A stretch of 8,202 bases of DNA, taken from contig PCTT01000009.1 of NCBI GenBank assembly GCA_002771585.1, forward strand, positions 1-8,202, written 5' to 3'. This DNA is from Candidatus Campbellbacteria bacterium CG22_combo_CG10-13_8_21_14_all_36_13 (lineage in GTDB: Bacteria; Patescibacteriota; Minisyncoccia; Phycocordibacterales; PCTT01). Numbering within the stretch: the first letter of the stretch is position 1; each line of letters starts with the position of its first letter. A model generated the notes under the pieces. That model was not told the DNA's origin and did not search any database. It was given only the letters and a program-made list of their open reading frames with translations. Both the position numbers and the translations under genes were made by a program. Shown in pieces: positions 1-5,984 of this stretch.

Positions 1-91
1 ACGCATCGGGATCTCCTTCTTCACTCAAAAGTACCAATTCTTGGATTTTTTTGATCTTGGACGTTGAACGCCACATCTCAACGGATGTCAT
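1..91 (-). CDS. N-terminal part of an unidentified protein, coupled to the 54-aa gene
   Basis: Reading leftward from the ATG at 91-89, an open frame of 30 codons continues off the window edge. It begins MTSVEMWRSTSKIKKIQELV and goes on with an acidic stretch (SEEGDPDA). The start shares one base with the stop of the upstream 54-aa gene (TAATG), the usual arrangement for translational coupling, and this is the main reason for believing both frames. I do not recognise the family: the visible part is charged, probably helical, and has no signal peptide or membrane segment. It would be transcribed from the promoter at 296-324. Too little is in view to name a function. Confidence 0.45.
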   Translation of the reverse strand, partial: MTSVEMWRSTSKIKKIQELVLLSEEGDPDA

Positions 92-255
92 TACTTTTTC
101 CTCGTCTTGTCGATGTCATACCTCTTGAGCTTTTTAGGAGCTTTTTTGATCTCCTTAAACATCTCAGCTTCACGAATCATTCGGAGTTCTTCACGTTGAT
201 CTGGATCCGGACAGGATGCTTCAAGATCAAGAAGTTGGTCGAGTCTGCTTGGCAT
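91..255 (-). CDS. Small charged hypothetical protein, 54 aa
   Basis: The ATG at 255-253 opens 54 codons ending in TAA at 93-91. The protein is highly charged: an N-terminal half rich in Asp/Glu (LLDLEASCPDPDQREE) and a Lys/Arg-rich C-terminus (EIKKAPKKLKRYDIDKTRKK). It has no hydrophobic segment and I recognise no domain. Support comes from a good sigma70-type promoter about 40 nt upstream (TTGACA, 17 nt, TATTTT), the TAATG coupling to the next gene, and the soluble, charged composition. A competing frame on the other strand (64-297) lacks these. No Shine-Dalgarno is visible before the ATG, so the exact start is less certain. It diverges from dnaJ, but nothing shows a functional link. Confidence 0.55.
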   Translation of the reverse strand: MPSRLDQLLDLEASCPDPDQREELRMIREAEMFKEIKKAPKKLKRYDIDKTRKK

Positions 256-295
256 GATGCTTTTGTTGGGTTTGGGTTGAAAGAACGTTTACAAT

Positions 296-324
296 AAAAT
301 ACCGTAGTAGTAAAAGTTTGTCAA
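296..324 (-). promoter_or_regulatory. Promoter of the leftward small-gene pair
   Basis: On the minus strand a perfect -35 TTGACA (324-319) is followed after 17 nt by TATTTT (301-296), which matches the -10 consensus at four of six positions. The expected transcript start is near 289, giving a leader of about 34 nt before the ATG at 255. The -35 shares five bases with the -35 of the divergent dnaJ promoter. Confidence 0.55.
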
Positions 325-345
325 ATAGTAATTTTACTGTATAAT
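318..345 (+). promoter_or_regulatory. dnaJ promoter, predicted leaderless transcript
   Basis: TTGTCA (318-323, five of six consensus bases), a 16-nt spacer and a perfect TATAAT (340-345) lie directly before dnaJ. The ATG at 354 is only 8 nt after the -10, so transcription should begin at or within a base or two of the start codon. No Shine-Dalgarno can fit. No CIRCE (HrcA) inverted repeat is visible, so classical heat-shock repression is not supported here. Confidence 0.7.
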
Positions 346-353
346 ATTGCGAT

Positions 354-1424
354 ATGGCAGATAAAAAAGACTATTACAGCATACTTGGGGTTGAGAAAAA
401 GGCCTCAAAAGAGGAGATAAAAAAAGCATATAGAAAACTTGCCCATAAATATCATCCAGACAAAAATGGTGGTAGTGATGATAAGTTTAAAGAGGTGAGT
501 GAAGCTTATGCTGTGCTTTCTGATGACAAGAAAAGATCTGAATATGATGCCTATGGACGAACATTTGGATCAAATGGCGGTAATGGATTTGGCGATTTTG
601 ATTTTTCTGGGTTTGCACAAAATTTTCAAGATTTTGATTTAGGAGATATTTTCGGAGGAGGGTTTGGAGATATATTTGGAGGAGGGGGCGCAAGAGGAAA
701 AAGAGGAAGAGATGTTTCTATAGATATTGAAATTTCATTCGAAGAGTCTGTTTTTGGAACAGAGCGAAAGGTACTTGTTACAAAGCAAAACGTGTGTTCA
801 AATTGCGATGGAGAAGGAGGGGAACCAGATACAAAATACAAAAAATGCACCACATGTAATGGAGCAAAAATGATACATGACACAAAGCACACATTCTTTG
901 GCACATTTACTCATCAAACAGTGTGTCCCGGATGTCGTGGAAAAGGAGAAGTACCAGAAAATATATGTAAAAAATGTTTAGGTATGGGTGTTGTGAAAGA
1001 GCAAACAGAAATCACAATAAAAGTCCCAATCGGAATGGAGAATGGAGAGATGATAAGAATGCGTGGTGCGGGAGAAGCTGTGAGCGGTGGAGTGGCTGGT
1101 GATTTGTATGCAAGGATTCATGTGAAGCCACATCCAATATTTAAAAAACAAGGGGCAAACTTCCTCATGGACTTGGATATAAAAGTGACCGACGCTATTC
1201 TTGGCGCTGAATACAGTATAAAAACAATTGATAATAAGACGCTAAGAGTGAAAATACCACAAGGCACATCAAATGGCGATGTTTTGCGTGTGAGAGGAAA
1301 AGGACTACAGCTCAAGTCATCTGGCTCTGGTGACCTTTTGATAAAAGCAAAAGTAAAAATGCCATCAAAGCTATCAAGAAAAGCAAAGAAGTTGCTTGAG
1401 GAGCTACAAGACGAAGGAATTTAA
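354..1424 (+). CDS. dnaJ: Molecular chaperone DnaJ (Hsp40)
   Basis: This is a co-chaperone that delivers unfolded substrates to DnaK (Hsp70) and stimulates its ATPase in the cytoplasm. The 356-aa product has the full type I layout. The J domain covers about residues 5-68, with the HPD signature at 34-36. A Gly/Phe-rich linker (about 71-115) contains repeated GDIFGGG. The zinc-binding domain has four CxxC pairs (148/151, 165/168, 191/194, 205/208). The C-terminal substrate-binding beta domains cover about 216-340. The second zinc motif reads CTTCNGAK, lacking the final Gly of CxxCxGxG, a minor variation. Length is slightly below the common 370-380. The start is fixed by the J domain ([13 protein letters not shown]) and by the TATAAT 8 nt upstream. 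dnaK and grpE are not in the window. Identity is very secure. Confidence 0.97.
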   Translation: MADKKDYYSILGVEKKASKEEIKKAYRKLAHKYHPDKNGGSDDKFKEVSEAYAVLSDDKKRSEYDAYGRTFGSNGGNGFGDFDFSGFAQNFQDFDLGDIFGGGFGDIFGGGGARGKRGRDVSIDIEISFEESVFGTERKVLVTKQNVCSNCDGEGGEPDTKYKKCTTCNGAKMIHDTKHTFFGTFTHQTVCPGCRGKGEVPENICKKCLGMGVVKEQTEITIKVPIGMENGEMIRMRGAGEAVSGGVAGDLYARIHVKPHPIFKKQGANFLMDLDIKVTDAILGAEYSIKTIDNKTLRVKIPQGTSNGDVLRVRGKGLQLKSSGSGDLLIKAKVKMPSKLSRKAKKLLEELQDEGI

Positions 1425-1429
1425 AATAA

Positions 1430-1486
1430 GTCCATAAAGTCAAAAGTCCTTAAAGTTTGTAAAGTCGAAAGTCTATAAAGTCAGCT
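1430..1486. repeat. Degenerate AAAGTC-type short repeats
   Basis: Just after the dnaJ stop the sequence repeats variants of ATAAAGTC and AAAAGTCC at irregular spacing: CATAAAGTC, AAAAGTCC, TTAAAGTT, GTAAAGTC, GAAAGTC, ATAAAGTC. The units are too short and irregular for CRISPR. They resemble simple intergenic repeats that I associate with Parcubacteria genomes. No rho-independent terminator for dnaJ could be picked out here. Confidence 0.6.
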
Positions 1487-1512
1487 AAATACAAATTTTT
1501 AATTTTAAATTT

Positions 1513-1545
1513 TGCCTAGCCCGCTGACGCAGTCGGCCAGTGATT
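1513..1545. other. GC-rich island with partial dyad symmetry in the dnaJ-tyrS spacer
   Basis: In an otherwise very AT-rich spacer, a block of about 33 nt is strongly GC-rich. It contains GCTGAC-GCA-GTCGGC, a six-pair stem with one G-T pair and a three-base loop. It is flanked by CTAGCC and GGCCAG, which pair at five of six positions but leave extra unpaired bases. It could be a weak hairpin or a member of a dispersed repeat. It lacks an adjacent T run, so it is not a convincing terminator. Confidence 0.35.
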
Positions 1546-1586
1546 CAATTTTTAATGAAACAATTTTTAAATGTCACACATATTCA

Positions 1587-1620
1587 TAATTCTTAATTCT
1601 TAATTCTTAATTCATAATTC
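1587..1620. repeat. Tandem heptamer repeat, five units of TAATTCT
   Basis: Units at 1587, 1594, 1601, 1608 and 1615 read TAATTCT, TAATTCT, TAATTCT, TAATTCA and TAATTC. The array ends 13 nt before the tyrS -10 and covers where its -35 should be (TTCATA, 1611-1616). A change in unit number could alter the promoter. There are no spacers, so this is a microsatellite-like array. Confidence 0.8.
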
Positions 1621-1639
1621 GGAACAAGTGTATTATAAT
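1611..1639 (+). promoter_or_regulatory. tyrS promoter, predicted leaderless transcript
   Basis: A perfect TATAAT (1634-1639) lies 8 nt before the tyrS ATG, the same geometry as dnaJ. The candidate -35, TTCATA (1611-1616, four of six, 17-nt spacer), is formed by the last heptamer repeats. No Shine-Dalgarno is present between the -10 and the ATG. Confidence 0.6.
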
Positions 1640-1647
1640 AAACACAT

Positions 1648-2877
1648 ATGCCTAGTATAAAAAACAAGAAAGCAGAAAAGTTAAGTTTATTTGAGCAATT
1701 ACAAGCAAGAGGGTTTATTTTTCAGACTTCTGACGAAAAAGAGGTAAAGAATCTTTTAGATAACACAAAAGCAACTATATATGAGGGCTTCGACCCATCT
1801 GCAGACAGCCTACATCTTGGGCATTTAATGTCGCTTATGGTAATGCATCATCTACAGAAGGCAGGCCACAGGGTCGTGTTTATTCTTGGTGGTGGCACGG
1901 GGCGCGTTGGAGATCCGTCTGGAAAGAAAGTTAGTAGAAAACTAATATCATCTAAGGATGTGGCATCTAATGGTAAGCAAATAAAAAAACAAGTAGAAAA
2001 AATGGGGCTTGTAAATTTTTCAGGGAGAAACTCTGCATTGATGATTGATAATAGTAAATGGCTTGGAAAATTCTCTTTCATGGATGATTTTATGATGAAG
2101 ATTGCAAAAGCGTTTTCAGTGAATGAAATGCTTAAAATGCGAACTTTCGCAGATCGACTAGAGGCAGAAGAAAGTATAACTTTGATGGAGTTTTGTTATC
2201 CTGTGTTACAGGCGTGGGATTATCTTGAGCTATATGAAAGATATGAATGCAAACTACAGCTTGGTGGCCAGGATCAATGGTCAAATATTTTACAGGGAAT
2301 GGATCTTGTAAGAAGGGTACATGGTAAAAGCGTATTCGCACTTACTTTCCCGCTACTAACAAACCCAAGTGGTGAAAAAATGGGCAAGACTGAAAAAGGT
2401 CCTGTTTGGCTTGATGCAAAGAAAACTACACCTTTTGATTTTTATCAATATTTAATTCAAACCCCAGATTCTTTGGTACCACAAATGATGAAGTTATTTA
2501 CATTTATACCGCTAGATGAGATTGATGAGATTATTAAAAATCCACGTGAGGCACAAAAAAGATTGGCGTATGAAGTGACTGCCATAGTGCACGGGGAAAA
2601 GAATGCTAAAAAGGTTAGTGAGGACTCAAATAAATTATTTGGAGGAGAAGATGGGAACATGGCTTCCATTCCAACATTTAAATCAAATGGCGAAATGGCA
2701 CTTGATGATATTTTGGTTTCTTCTGGCGCACTAGAGTCTAAAGCGGAGGTAAGAAGACGCTGTGAAAGCGGTGCTATAAAAATTGATGATGAGAAAGTTG
2801 AAGATCCCAAGCTTGTTATAAAAAAGACGAGCTTGGTACGTTATGGTAAAAGTTCATTTCTAAAAATAGAGGTATAA
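1648..2877 (+). CDS. tyrS: Tyrosine--tRNA ligase
   Basis: This cytoplasmic class I aminoacyl-tRNA synthetase activates tyrosine with ATP and charges tRNA-Tyr. The 409-aa product is complete. The Rossmann catalytic domain has the HIGH-type motif HLGH at 56-59, preceded by YEGFDPSADSL. The tyrosine-pocket segment is YPVLQAWDY (184-192), followed by GGQDQW (206-211) and the KMSKS-type loop KMGKT (244-248). An anticodon-binding helical region follows. A C-terminal S4 RNA-binding domain runs from about residue 350 to the end (DDILVSSGALESKAEVRR). The spacing between motifs is typical of TyrRS rather than TrpRS, and the S4 domain settles the choice. The start is the ATG placed 8 nt after TATAAT. 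The truncated phosphatase reading frame begins 5 nt after the stop and was probably co-transcribed. Confidence 0.97.
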   Translation: MPSIKNKKAEKLSLFEQLQARGFIFQTSDEKEVKNLLDNTKATIYEGFDPSADSLHLGHLMSLMVMHHLQKAGHRVVFILGGGTGRVGDPSGKKVSRKLISSKDVASNGKQIKKQVEKMGLVNFSGRNSALMIDNSKWLGKFSFMDDFMMKIAKAFSVNEMLKMRTFADRLEAEESITLMEFCYPVLQAWDYLELYERYECKLQLGGQDQWSNILQGMDLVRRVHGKSVFALTFPLLTNPSGEKMGKTEKGPVWLDAKKTTPFDFYQYLIQTPDSLVPQMMKLFTFIPLDEIDEIIKNPREAQKRLAYEVTAIVHGEKNAKKVSEDSNKLFGGEDGNMASIPTFKSNGEMALDDILVSSGALESKAEVRRRCESGAIKIDDEKVEDPKLVIKKTSLVRYGKSSFLKIEV

Positions 2878-2882
2878 AAAGC

Positions 2883-3197
2883 ATGAGTGGTCAAAAAATA
2901 ATAAATGAATCCATGATCAAGGCTTCTTTTGGAGCTGGGAAGATATTGAAATCAGCTTTTGAGACTAATTCTACAGATGAGGAGATCAAGAGTGATATTT
3001 ATTATGACGTACTTTCTAAAGCAGATATTGACTCTGAAAATCTTATTATAAAGACAATAAAGAAAGCATTGCCTGAAATCAATATTTTAAGTGAGGAGGC
3101 AGGTTTTATAGACAACAATTCAGAAGATACTATAGTGGTTGATCCTCTCGATGGCAGTAGCAACTTTCTTTTGGGTATACCTCATTTTTATCGATAG
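2883..3197 (+). pseudogene. Truncated inositol monophosphatase-family protein, N-terminal 104 aa
   Basis: The frame encodes the N-terminal part of a Mg-dependent inositol-monophosphatase/FBPase-superfamily enzyme. These enzymes hydrolyse phosphomonoesters such as inositol phosphates or PAP and normally run to about 250-270 aa. Visible are the N-terminal helices, the first metal ligands in LSEEAG (E71, E72) and the hallmark DPLDGSSNF (87-95). The frame ends in PHFYR and TAG immediately after the conserved GIPHF. The second half, including the WDxAAG metal site, is missing, so the product should be inactive. The frame two bases on reads FLSIVDIEV for a few codons and then runs antisense to the adjacent HAD gene without further IMPase character. 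This suggests a breakpoint near 3190-3210, perhaps with a small indel in the T run at 3185-3189. It begins 5 nt after tyrS. Confidence 0.75.
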
Positions 3198-3210
3198 TAG
3201 ACATAGAAGT

Positions 3211-3702
3211 TTATTTGATTTTTTCTACGAGTTCCGCCCAACTTTCAACTCTGACAACTCTAGACAAAAATTCTCGATACTCATCAATTTCAGCTTGATC
3301 TGGTTGATATAAGAATAAATTTGGTGCAGTCTCAATCATATGGCTAAGCACTTCAAGACGATCATCAATAAAATGCGTCGCTTGATACAATTCACAAACT
3401 GACGACTTATTGCGACCATTTTGTGTCCTTGTGATCCGTTCAGAAGACACACCAGTTCGTTCGAAAAAATTGTGAACTCTTAACCAAGAAATAATCTTCT
3501 GGTCAGCTACATCCGAAGCGTTATACACCACGAACATGCTACCGTGAAATCGCTCCTGATTAAGACATCGTAGAGCGTCAAATACCCCTTGGACAGGCGG
3601 AATTGTGTTGTAATCACCGTAGAGAAAAAACTCAGGTGTCGTGCCAAATCCCACATGGTCAATAATCACGTTTCCAAGGTCAACACCGAGACTCTCTTTC
3701 AT
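3211..3702 (-). CDS. HAD-superfamily hydrolase-like protein
   Basis: This is a 163-aa cytoplasmic protein with the HAD motif series. Motif I is GVDLGNVIID (nucleophile D8, with Gly instead of Asp two residues on, as in the DLGNV type of HAD phosphatase). Motif II is FVVYNAS (S63). Motif III is probably K99 in RNKSS. Motif IV is HFIDDR (D113, D114). The short segment between motifs I and II leaves no room for a large cap. The substrate is unknown; a small phosphomonoester is the family default. The start is well defined: AAGGAGG (3714-3708) lies 5 nt before the ATG. Base composition looks less AT-rich than its neighbours, and the SD-led start contrasts with the leaderless genes beside it. Its stop lies 14 nt from the end of the broken phosphatase, in opposite orientation. 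It may have arrived by insertion. Confidence 0.72.
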   Translation of the reverse strand: MKESLGVDLGNVIIDHVGFGTTPEFFLYGDYNTIPPVQGVFDALRCLNQERFHGSMFVVYNASDVADQKIISWLRVHNFFERTGVSSERITRTQNGRNKSSVCELYQATHFIDDRLEVLSHMIETAPNLFLYQPDQAEIDEYREFLSRVVRVESWAELVEKIK

Positions 3703-3707
3703 GGCAA

Positions 3708-3714
3708 CCTCCTT
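3708..3714 (-). promoter_or_regulatory. Strong Shine-Dalgarno of the HAD gene
   Basis: AAGGAGG on the minus strand, 5 nt before the ATG at 3702-3700, fixes the start. Together with the candidate promoter it gives a leader of about 50 nt, unlike the leaderless genes nearby. Confidence 0.85.
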
Positions 3715-3759
3715 TCTTGTTTGAATTGTTGGTGTGTACTTAGTTGTGTTCTGATTAAA

Positions 3760-3768
3760 ATAATACCA
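3760..3768 (-). promoter_or_regulatory. Extended -10 promoter candidate for the HAD gene
   Basis: On the minus strand TGGTATTAT (3768-3760) matches the extended -10 form TGnTATAAT with one mismatch. No good -35 is present; TTGCAT at 3790-3785 matches only in its first three bases. An extended -10 can act without one. The transcript would start near 3753. Confidence 0.45.
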
Positions 3769-3874
3769 TATATATATAGTAAATATGCAAGGAGAAAATT
3801 TTGGTAATGTGCTGAGGATGTTATTATCGTGAACAAAAAATCGTTAGGTTCTCGGGATTTGTTGGGGTAATACT

Positions 3875-3898
3875 CTTTATTATTTATAAATAATAAAG
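3875..3898. repeat. 24-nt perfect AT-rich palindrome
   Basis: CTTTATTATTTA is followed directly by its reverse complement, with no loop, in the spacer between the HAD gene and the glycosyltransferase. On the plus strand GGCTTTATTTTTTC follows, so a weak plus-strand terminator is possible. A stem made almost only of A-T pairs is weak, however, and an operator or simple AT-rich symmetry is equally likely. Confidence 0.6.
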
Positions 3899-3923
3899 GC
3901 TTTATTTTTTCTTAAATGTGTTG

Positions 3924-3929
3924 TATAAT
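3924..3929 (+). promoter_or_regulatory. -10 element of the glycosyltransferase gene
   Basis: A perfect TATAAT lies 35 nt before the ATG at 3965, giving a short leader of about 29 nt if transcription starts near 3936. The -35 zone (TTTATT at 3901-3906) is poor. No clear Shine-Dalgarno precedes the ATG. Confidence 0.45.
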
Positions 3930-3964
3930 ATTAAAACTTGCATCATGACAAGAGCTAATTCACT

Positions 3965-5328
3965 ATGGCGTCCAATACAATACTCATAATTGTTTTGATA
4001 GTTATATTTGGTTTTCAGGGAATAAGAACCCTTTTGGCGTTGATATCTTCTCTAAGATTTTTAACAAAAAATCAAAAATCCGAGATTATTATTAAGGATG
4101 ACATTGCTACAAGATTTATAATTCTCATTCCGTGTTTGTGTGAACAAAAAACATCGCAGAAACTATTTCTTATTTTGTATCTATATGCAAACCGATTGCT
4201 AAATGGTGTCACATATACATCATTACCACTGAGATTGAAAAACAATTTGTAAATCAAAATTATACATGGGATGTCGTTGCTTCAGAAATTAAAAAATATG
4301 ATTATCATAATATTTTCAACATACATTACCCATATAAAGTAGGTTTTTTATCCCACCAACTTAACTATGGAATTAAATATTTAAAAGAGGCGGGCTTATT
4401 AAAAGAAACTGATTATATAGTTATATATAATGCAGATTCTCGTCCGCACCCAAAGACTTTTGAATGGGTTCTACAAGATATAGCAAAATCTGGATCTGAA
4501 ATATATCAACAGCTTTCAAGTGTGTTAAAAAATTTTGATGGATTCGGTAATTCATTAAATGGGATGCTTTTGAAGACGTTTGCAATATTACAGACTAGAT
4601 TTTCTTTAGTACACGAATTACCGAGACTCAGACGAACTATATCAAAAAACATTTTAATAAGAGAATATGCAAATGCACATTGTATAGGTCATGGTTTGTT
4701 CATACCAAACAAAAAACTGAACGAACTTGGGAATTTTTCAGAAGATACAATGACCGAGGACTTATTTTTAGGTTTTTTAATAAGGGCAACTGGAAACTCG
4801 ATTGTTCCAATTCCTTATTTTGAAAATATTGATTCTCCCACTAGTCTATTGCGGAATCTTCGTCAGAAATATATATGGTATTGGGGTCCTATGTATTATC
4901 CATATTACTACAAGCACTTCAGAAAAAAATTTTCAGACGGTAAGGATTTTTTAAGATCTATGTTATTAATGGTACAAGGTATGTTGTCGGCATTTGCATG
5001 GACCCTTTCCGGACCACTTTTTATAATTGCGCTTATTTTGATTCTATTAAATTTTCATTTAGGTGTTACTAAAATCCTTTTTGTATTGATTATTATTTAT
5101 AGCTTATTTCAATATTTCTTGATATTAAAAAAATATTCGGATATTACAATATTTACCACAGGAATATTGGGCAAGAAAAGAACGGTTATAGAGTACATAC
5201 TAATACCAATACTCTCTATTGTCGTAATACCTCTGAACAGTTTACCAACCTATCTTTCTATCTGTATGGAAATTTATAGTAAAATATTTAAAATACTATT
5301 AAAAAAACCCAAAACGGAAAGTGTGTAA
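3965..5328 (+). pseudogene. Membrane-anchored family-2 glycosyltransferase, split by a -1 frameshift
   Basis: Two frames join into one 454-aa protein if one base is added to the A run at 4146-4151. The first frame runs 3965-4252; the second is open from 4144 to 5328, with its first start-like codon (GTG) only at 4522. The joined product has an N-terminal membrane helix (about 4-30). The GT2 nucleotide-sugar fold begins FIILIPCLCEQK and continues, after the shift, NIAETISYF. A DxD-like NADSRP follows at about 156-161, then CIGHG, the catalytic-base-type TED at about 264-266, and RQKYIWYW at about 300-307. Two or three C-terminal membrane segments lie beyond about 330. It would transfer a sugar to a surface-glycan or lipid-linked acceptor at the inner face of the membrane; donor and acceptor are unknown. 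The rest of the protein is conserved, so the shift is recent, a sequencing error, or bypassed by slippage. Confidence 0.8.
4145..4152 (+). other. Frameshift site in the glycosyltransferase, C-A6-C
   Basis: In the first frame the codons are GAA CAA AAA ACA TCG, and the GT2 pattern is lost after EQK. With seven A residues the codons would be CAA AAA AAC ATC GCA GAA, giving EQKNIAET and continuous homology. The restored frame needs one extra A or a -1 ribosomal slip. The in-frame context is not a canonical X-XXY-YYZ heptamer. Confidence 0.8.
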
Positions 5329-5338
5329 GGGGCTATTT

Positions 5339-5344
5339 TATAAT
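5339..5344 (+). promoter_or_regulatory. -10 element of the kinase gene, predicted leaderless
   Basis: A perfect TATAAT lies 7 nt before the ATG at 5352, nearly the same geometry as dnaJ and tyrS. No recognisable -35 is present at the right distance, so the kinase may also be read from the glycosyltransferase promoter. Confidence 0.5.
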
Positions 5345-5351
5345 AAATATT

Positions 5352-5984
5352 ATGAAAAAAAATATTTCAATTGGCTTTGACGGGCTTGTTAGGGCGGGAA
5401 AATCATCGTTAATCCATAGATTAGCAAAACGATTGAATGCTGATATCTTGGATGAATACAAAGGATATGCTTATAAATACGGATTGAAGTCTATACCAGT
5501 GTTTCCAAAGTTTCCGCCACAATCATATGAGGAAGCGATTAATGCTACTAATTTTTTTATCAACCTCGAAAAAATAAGAGTTATGGACTTAGAAAACATG
5601 AAAGAAAAATCTGATCACATCATACTTATTGATCGAACATATTTAAGTTGTTTGGCTTTTGATTATGCCGCTAGACACTTAACAGGCTTTGATACTTTTA
5701 CTGAGGTTAAGGAGTTGTGGCAAAATAACCCCAAAACTACCCCAGATTTATTATTTTATATGGATGTATCTCAGGAAAATCTGAAACAAAGAGCAATATT
5801 AAATAATAATAATTTTCCACAACATTTTTTTGACCCCATATTTAATGGACATATGAGAGAATTTTTTCATAAAAAATGTGATTCTAATGAAAATATAATA
5901 AAAATAAACGCAAATGAAGATCCAACTGTGGTGGAAAAAAACGTAATGTCTTTTATTAATAAATATTTTACTGACTCGCTATAA
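5352..5984 (+). CDS. P-loop nucleoside/nucleotide kinase resembling thymidylate kinase
   Basis: This is a 210-aa soluble protein with a Walker A loop, GLVRAGKSS (residues 11-19), in the thymidylate-kinase-like context FDGxxxAGKSS, where thymidylate kinases usually have FEGxDGxGKST. A hydrophobic strand followed by DRTYLS (94-99) corresponds to the DR motif that holds the phosphate acceptor. DLLFYMDVSQENLKQR (132-147) corresponds to the strand and start of the Arg-containing lid. The family phosphorylates dTMP or deoxynucleosides with ATP. The divergence from canonical Tmk leaves the true acceptor open, so I give no symbol. The ATG is the first codon before the P-loop and follows TATAAT by 7 nt. 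The stop overlaps the convergent pyruvyl transferase-like gene by 17 nt. It lies 23 nt after the glycosyltransferase. Confidence 0.75.
   Translation: MKKNISIGFDGLVRAGKSSLIHRLAKRLNADILDEYKGYAYKYGLKSIPVFPKFPPQSYEEAINATNFFINLEKIRVMDLENMKEKSDHIILIDRTYLSCLAFDYAARHLTGFDTFTEVKELWQNNPKTTPDLLFYMDVSQENLKQRAILNNNNFPQHFFDPIFNGHMREFFHKKCDSNENIIKINANEDPTVVEKNVMSFINKYFTDSL

Noticed and set aside
64..297. Plus-strand frame of 77 codons near the left edge
   Set aside because: It is antisense to the 54-aa gene, which has its own promoter and a coupled downstream gene. Its translation is rich in Phe/Leu without a domain-like pattern, and it would have to be promoted from outside the window.
1430..1620. Repeats in the dnaJ-tyrS spacer as a CRISPR array
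   Set aside because: Units are 6-9 nt, directly adjacent or irregular, with no unique spacers and no cas genes nearby.
3185..3330. Simple frameshift, rather than truncation, as the cause of the short IMPase frame
   Set aside because: Adding one T at 3185-3189 yields only about eight plausible residues (FLSIVDIE). The frame then runs antisense to the HAD gene with no IMPase motifs, so the C-terminal half is truly missing.
3589..3807. Plus-strand frame opposite the HAD gene
   Set aside because: Shadow of the HAD gene, which has HAD motifs, a strong SD and a promoter candidate on the minus strand.
3945..3989. ATG at 3945 as an alternative or leader frame before the glycosyltransferase
   Set aside because: It runs only 14 codons in another frame to a TAA, has no Shine-Dalgarno, and cannot supply the GT N-terminus. 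The first ATG in the GT frame after the upstream stop at 3956 is 3965.
4141..4153. Canonical programmed -1 frameshift signal at the A run
   Set aside because: A heptamer A-AAA-AAC exists by sequence but is in the wrong register; the in-frame codons are CAA AAA ACA. I saw no clear downstream pseudoknot or internal Shine-Dalgarno. Slippage is possible but not supported as programmed.
354..5984. Recoded UGA (glycine or tryptophan), as in some CPR or mycoplasma-like lineages
   Set aside because: All intact genes end in TAA, which prompted the idea. The complete genes (dnaJ, tyrS) read full length with standard Gly and Trp codons and no in-frame TGA, and the glycosyltransferase break is explained by a one-base shift.
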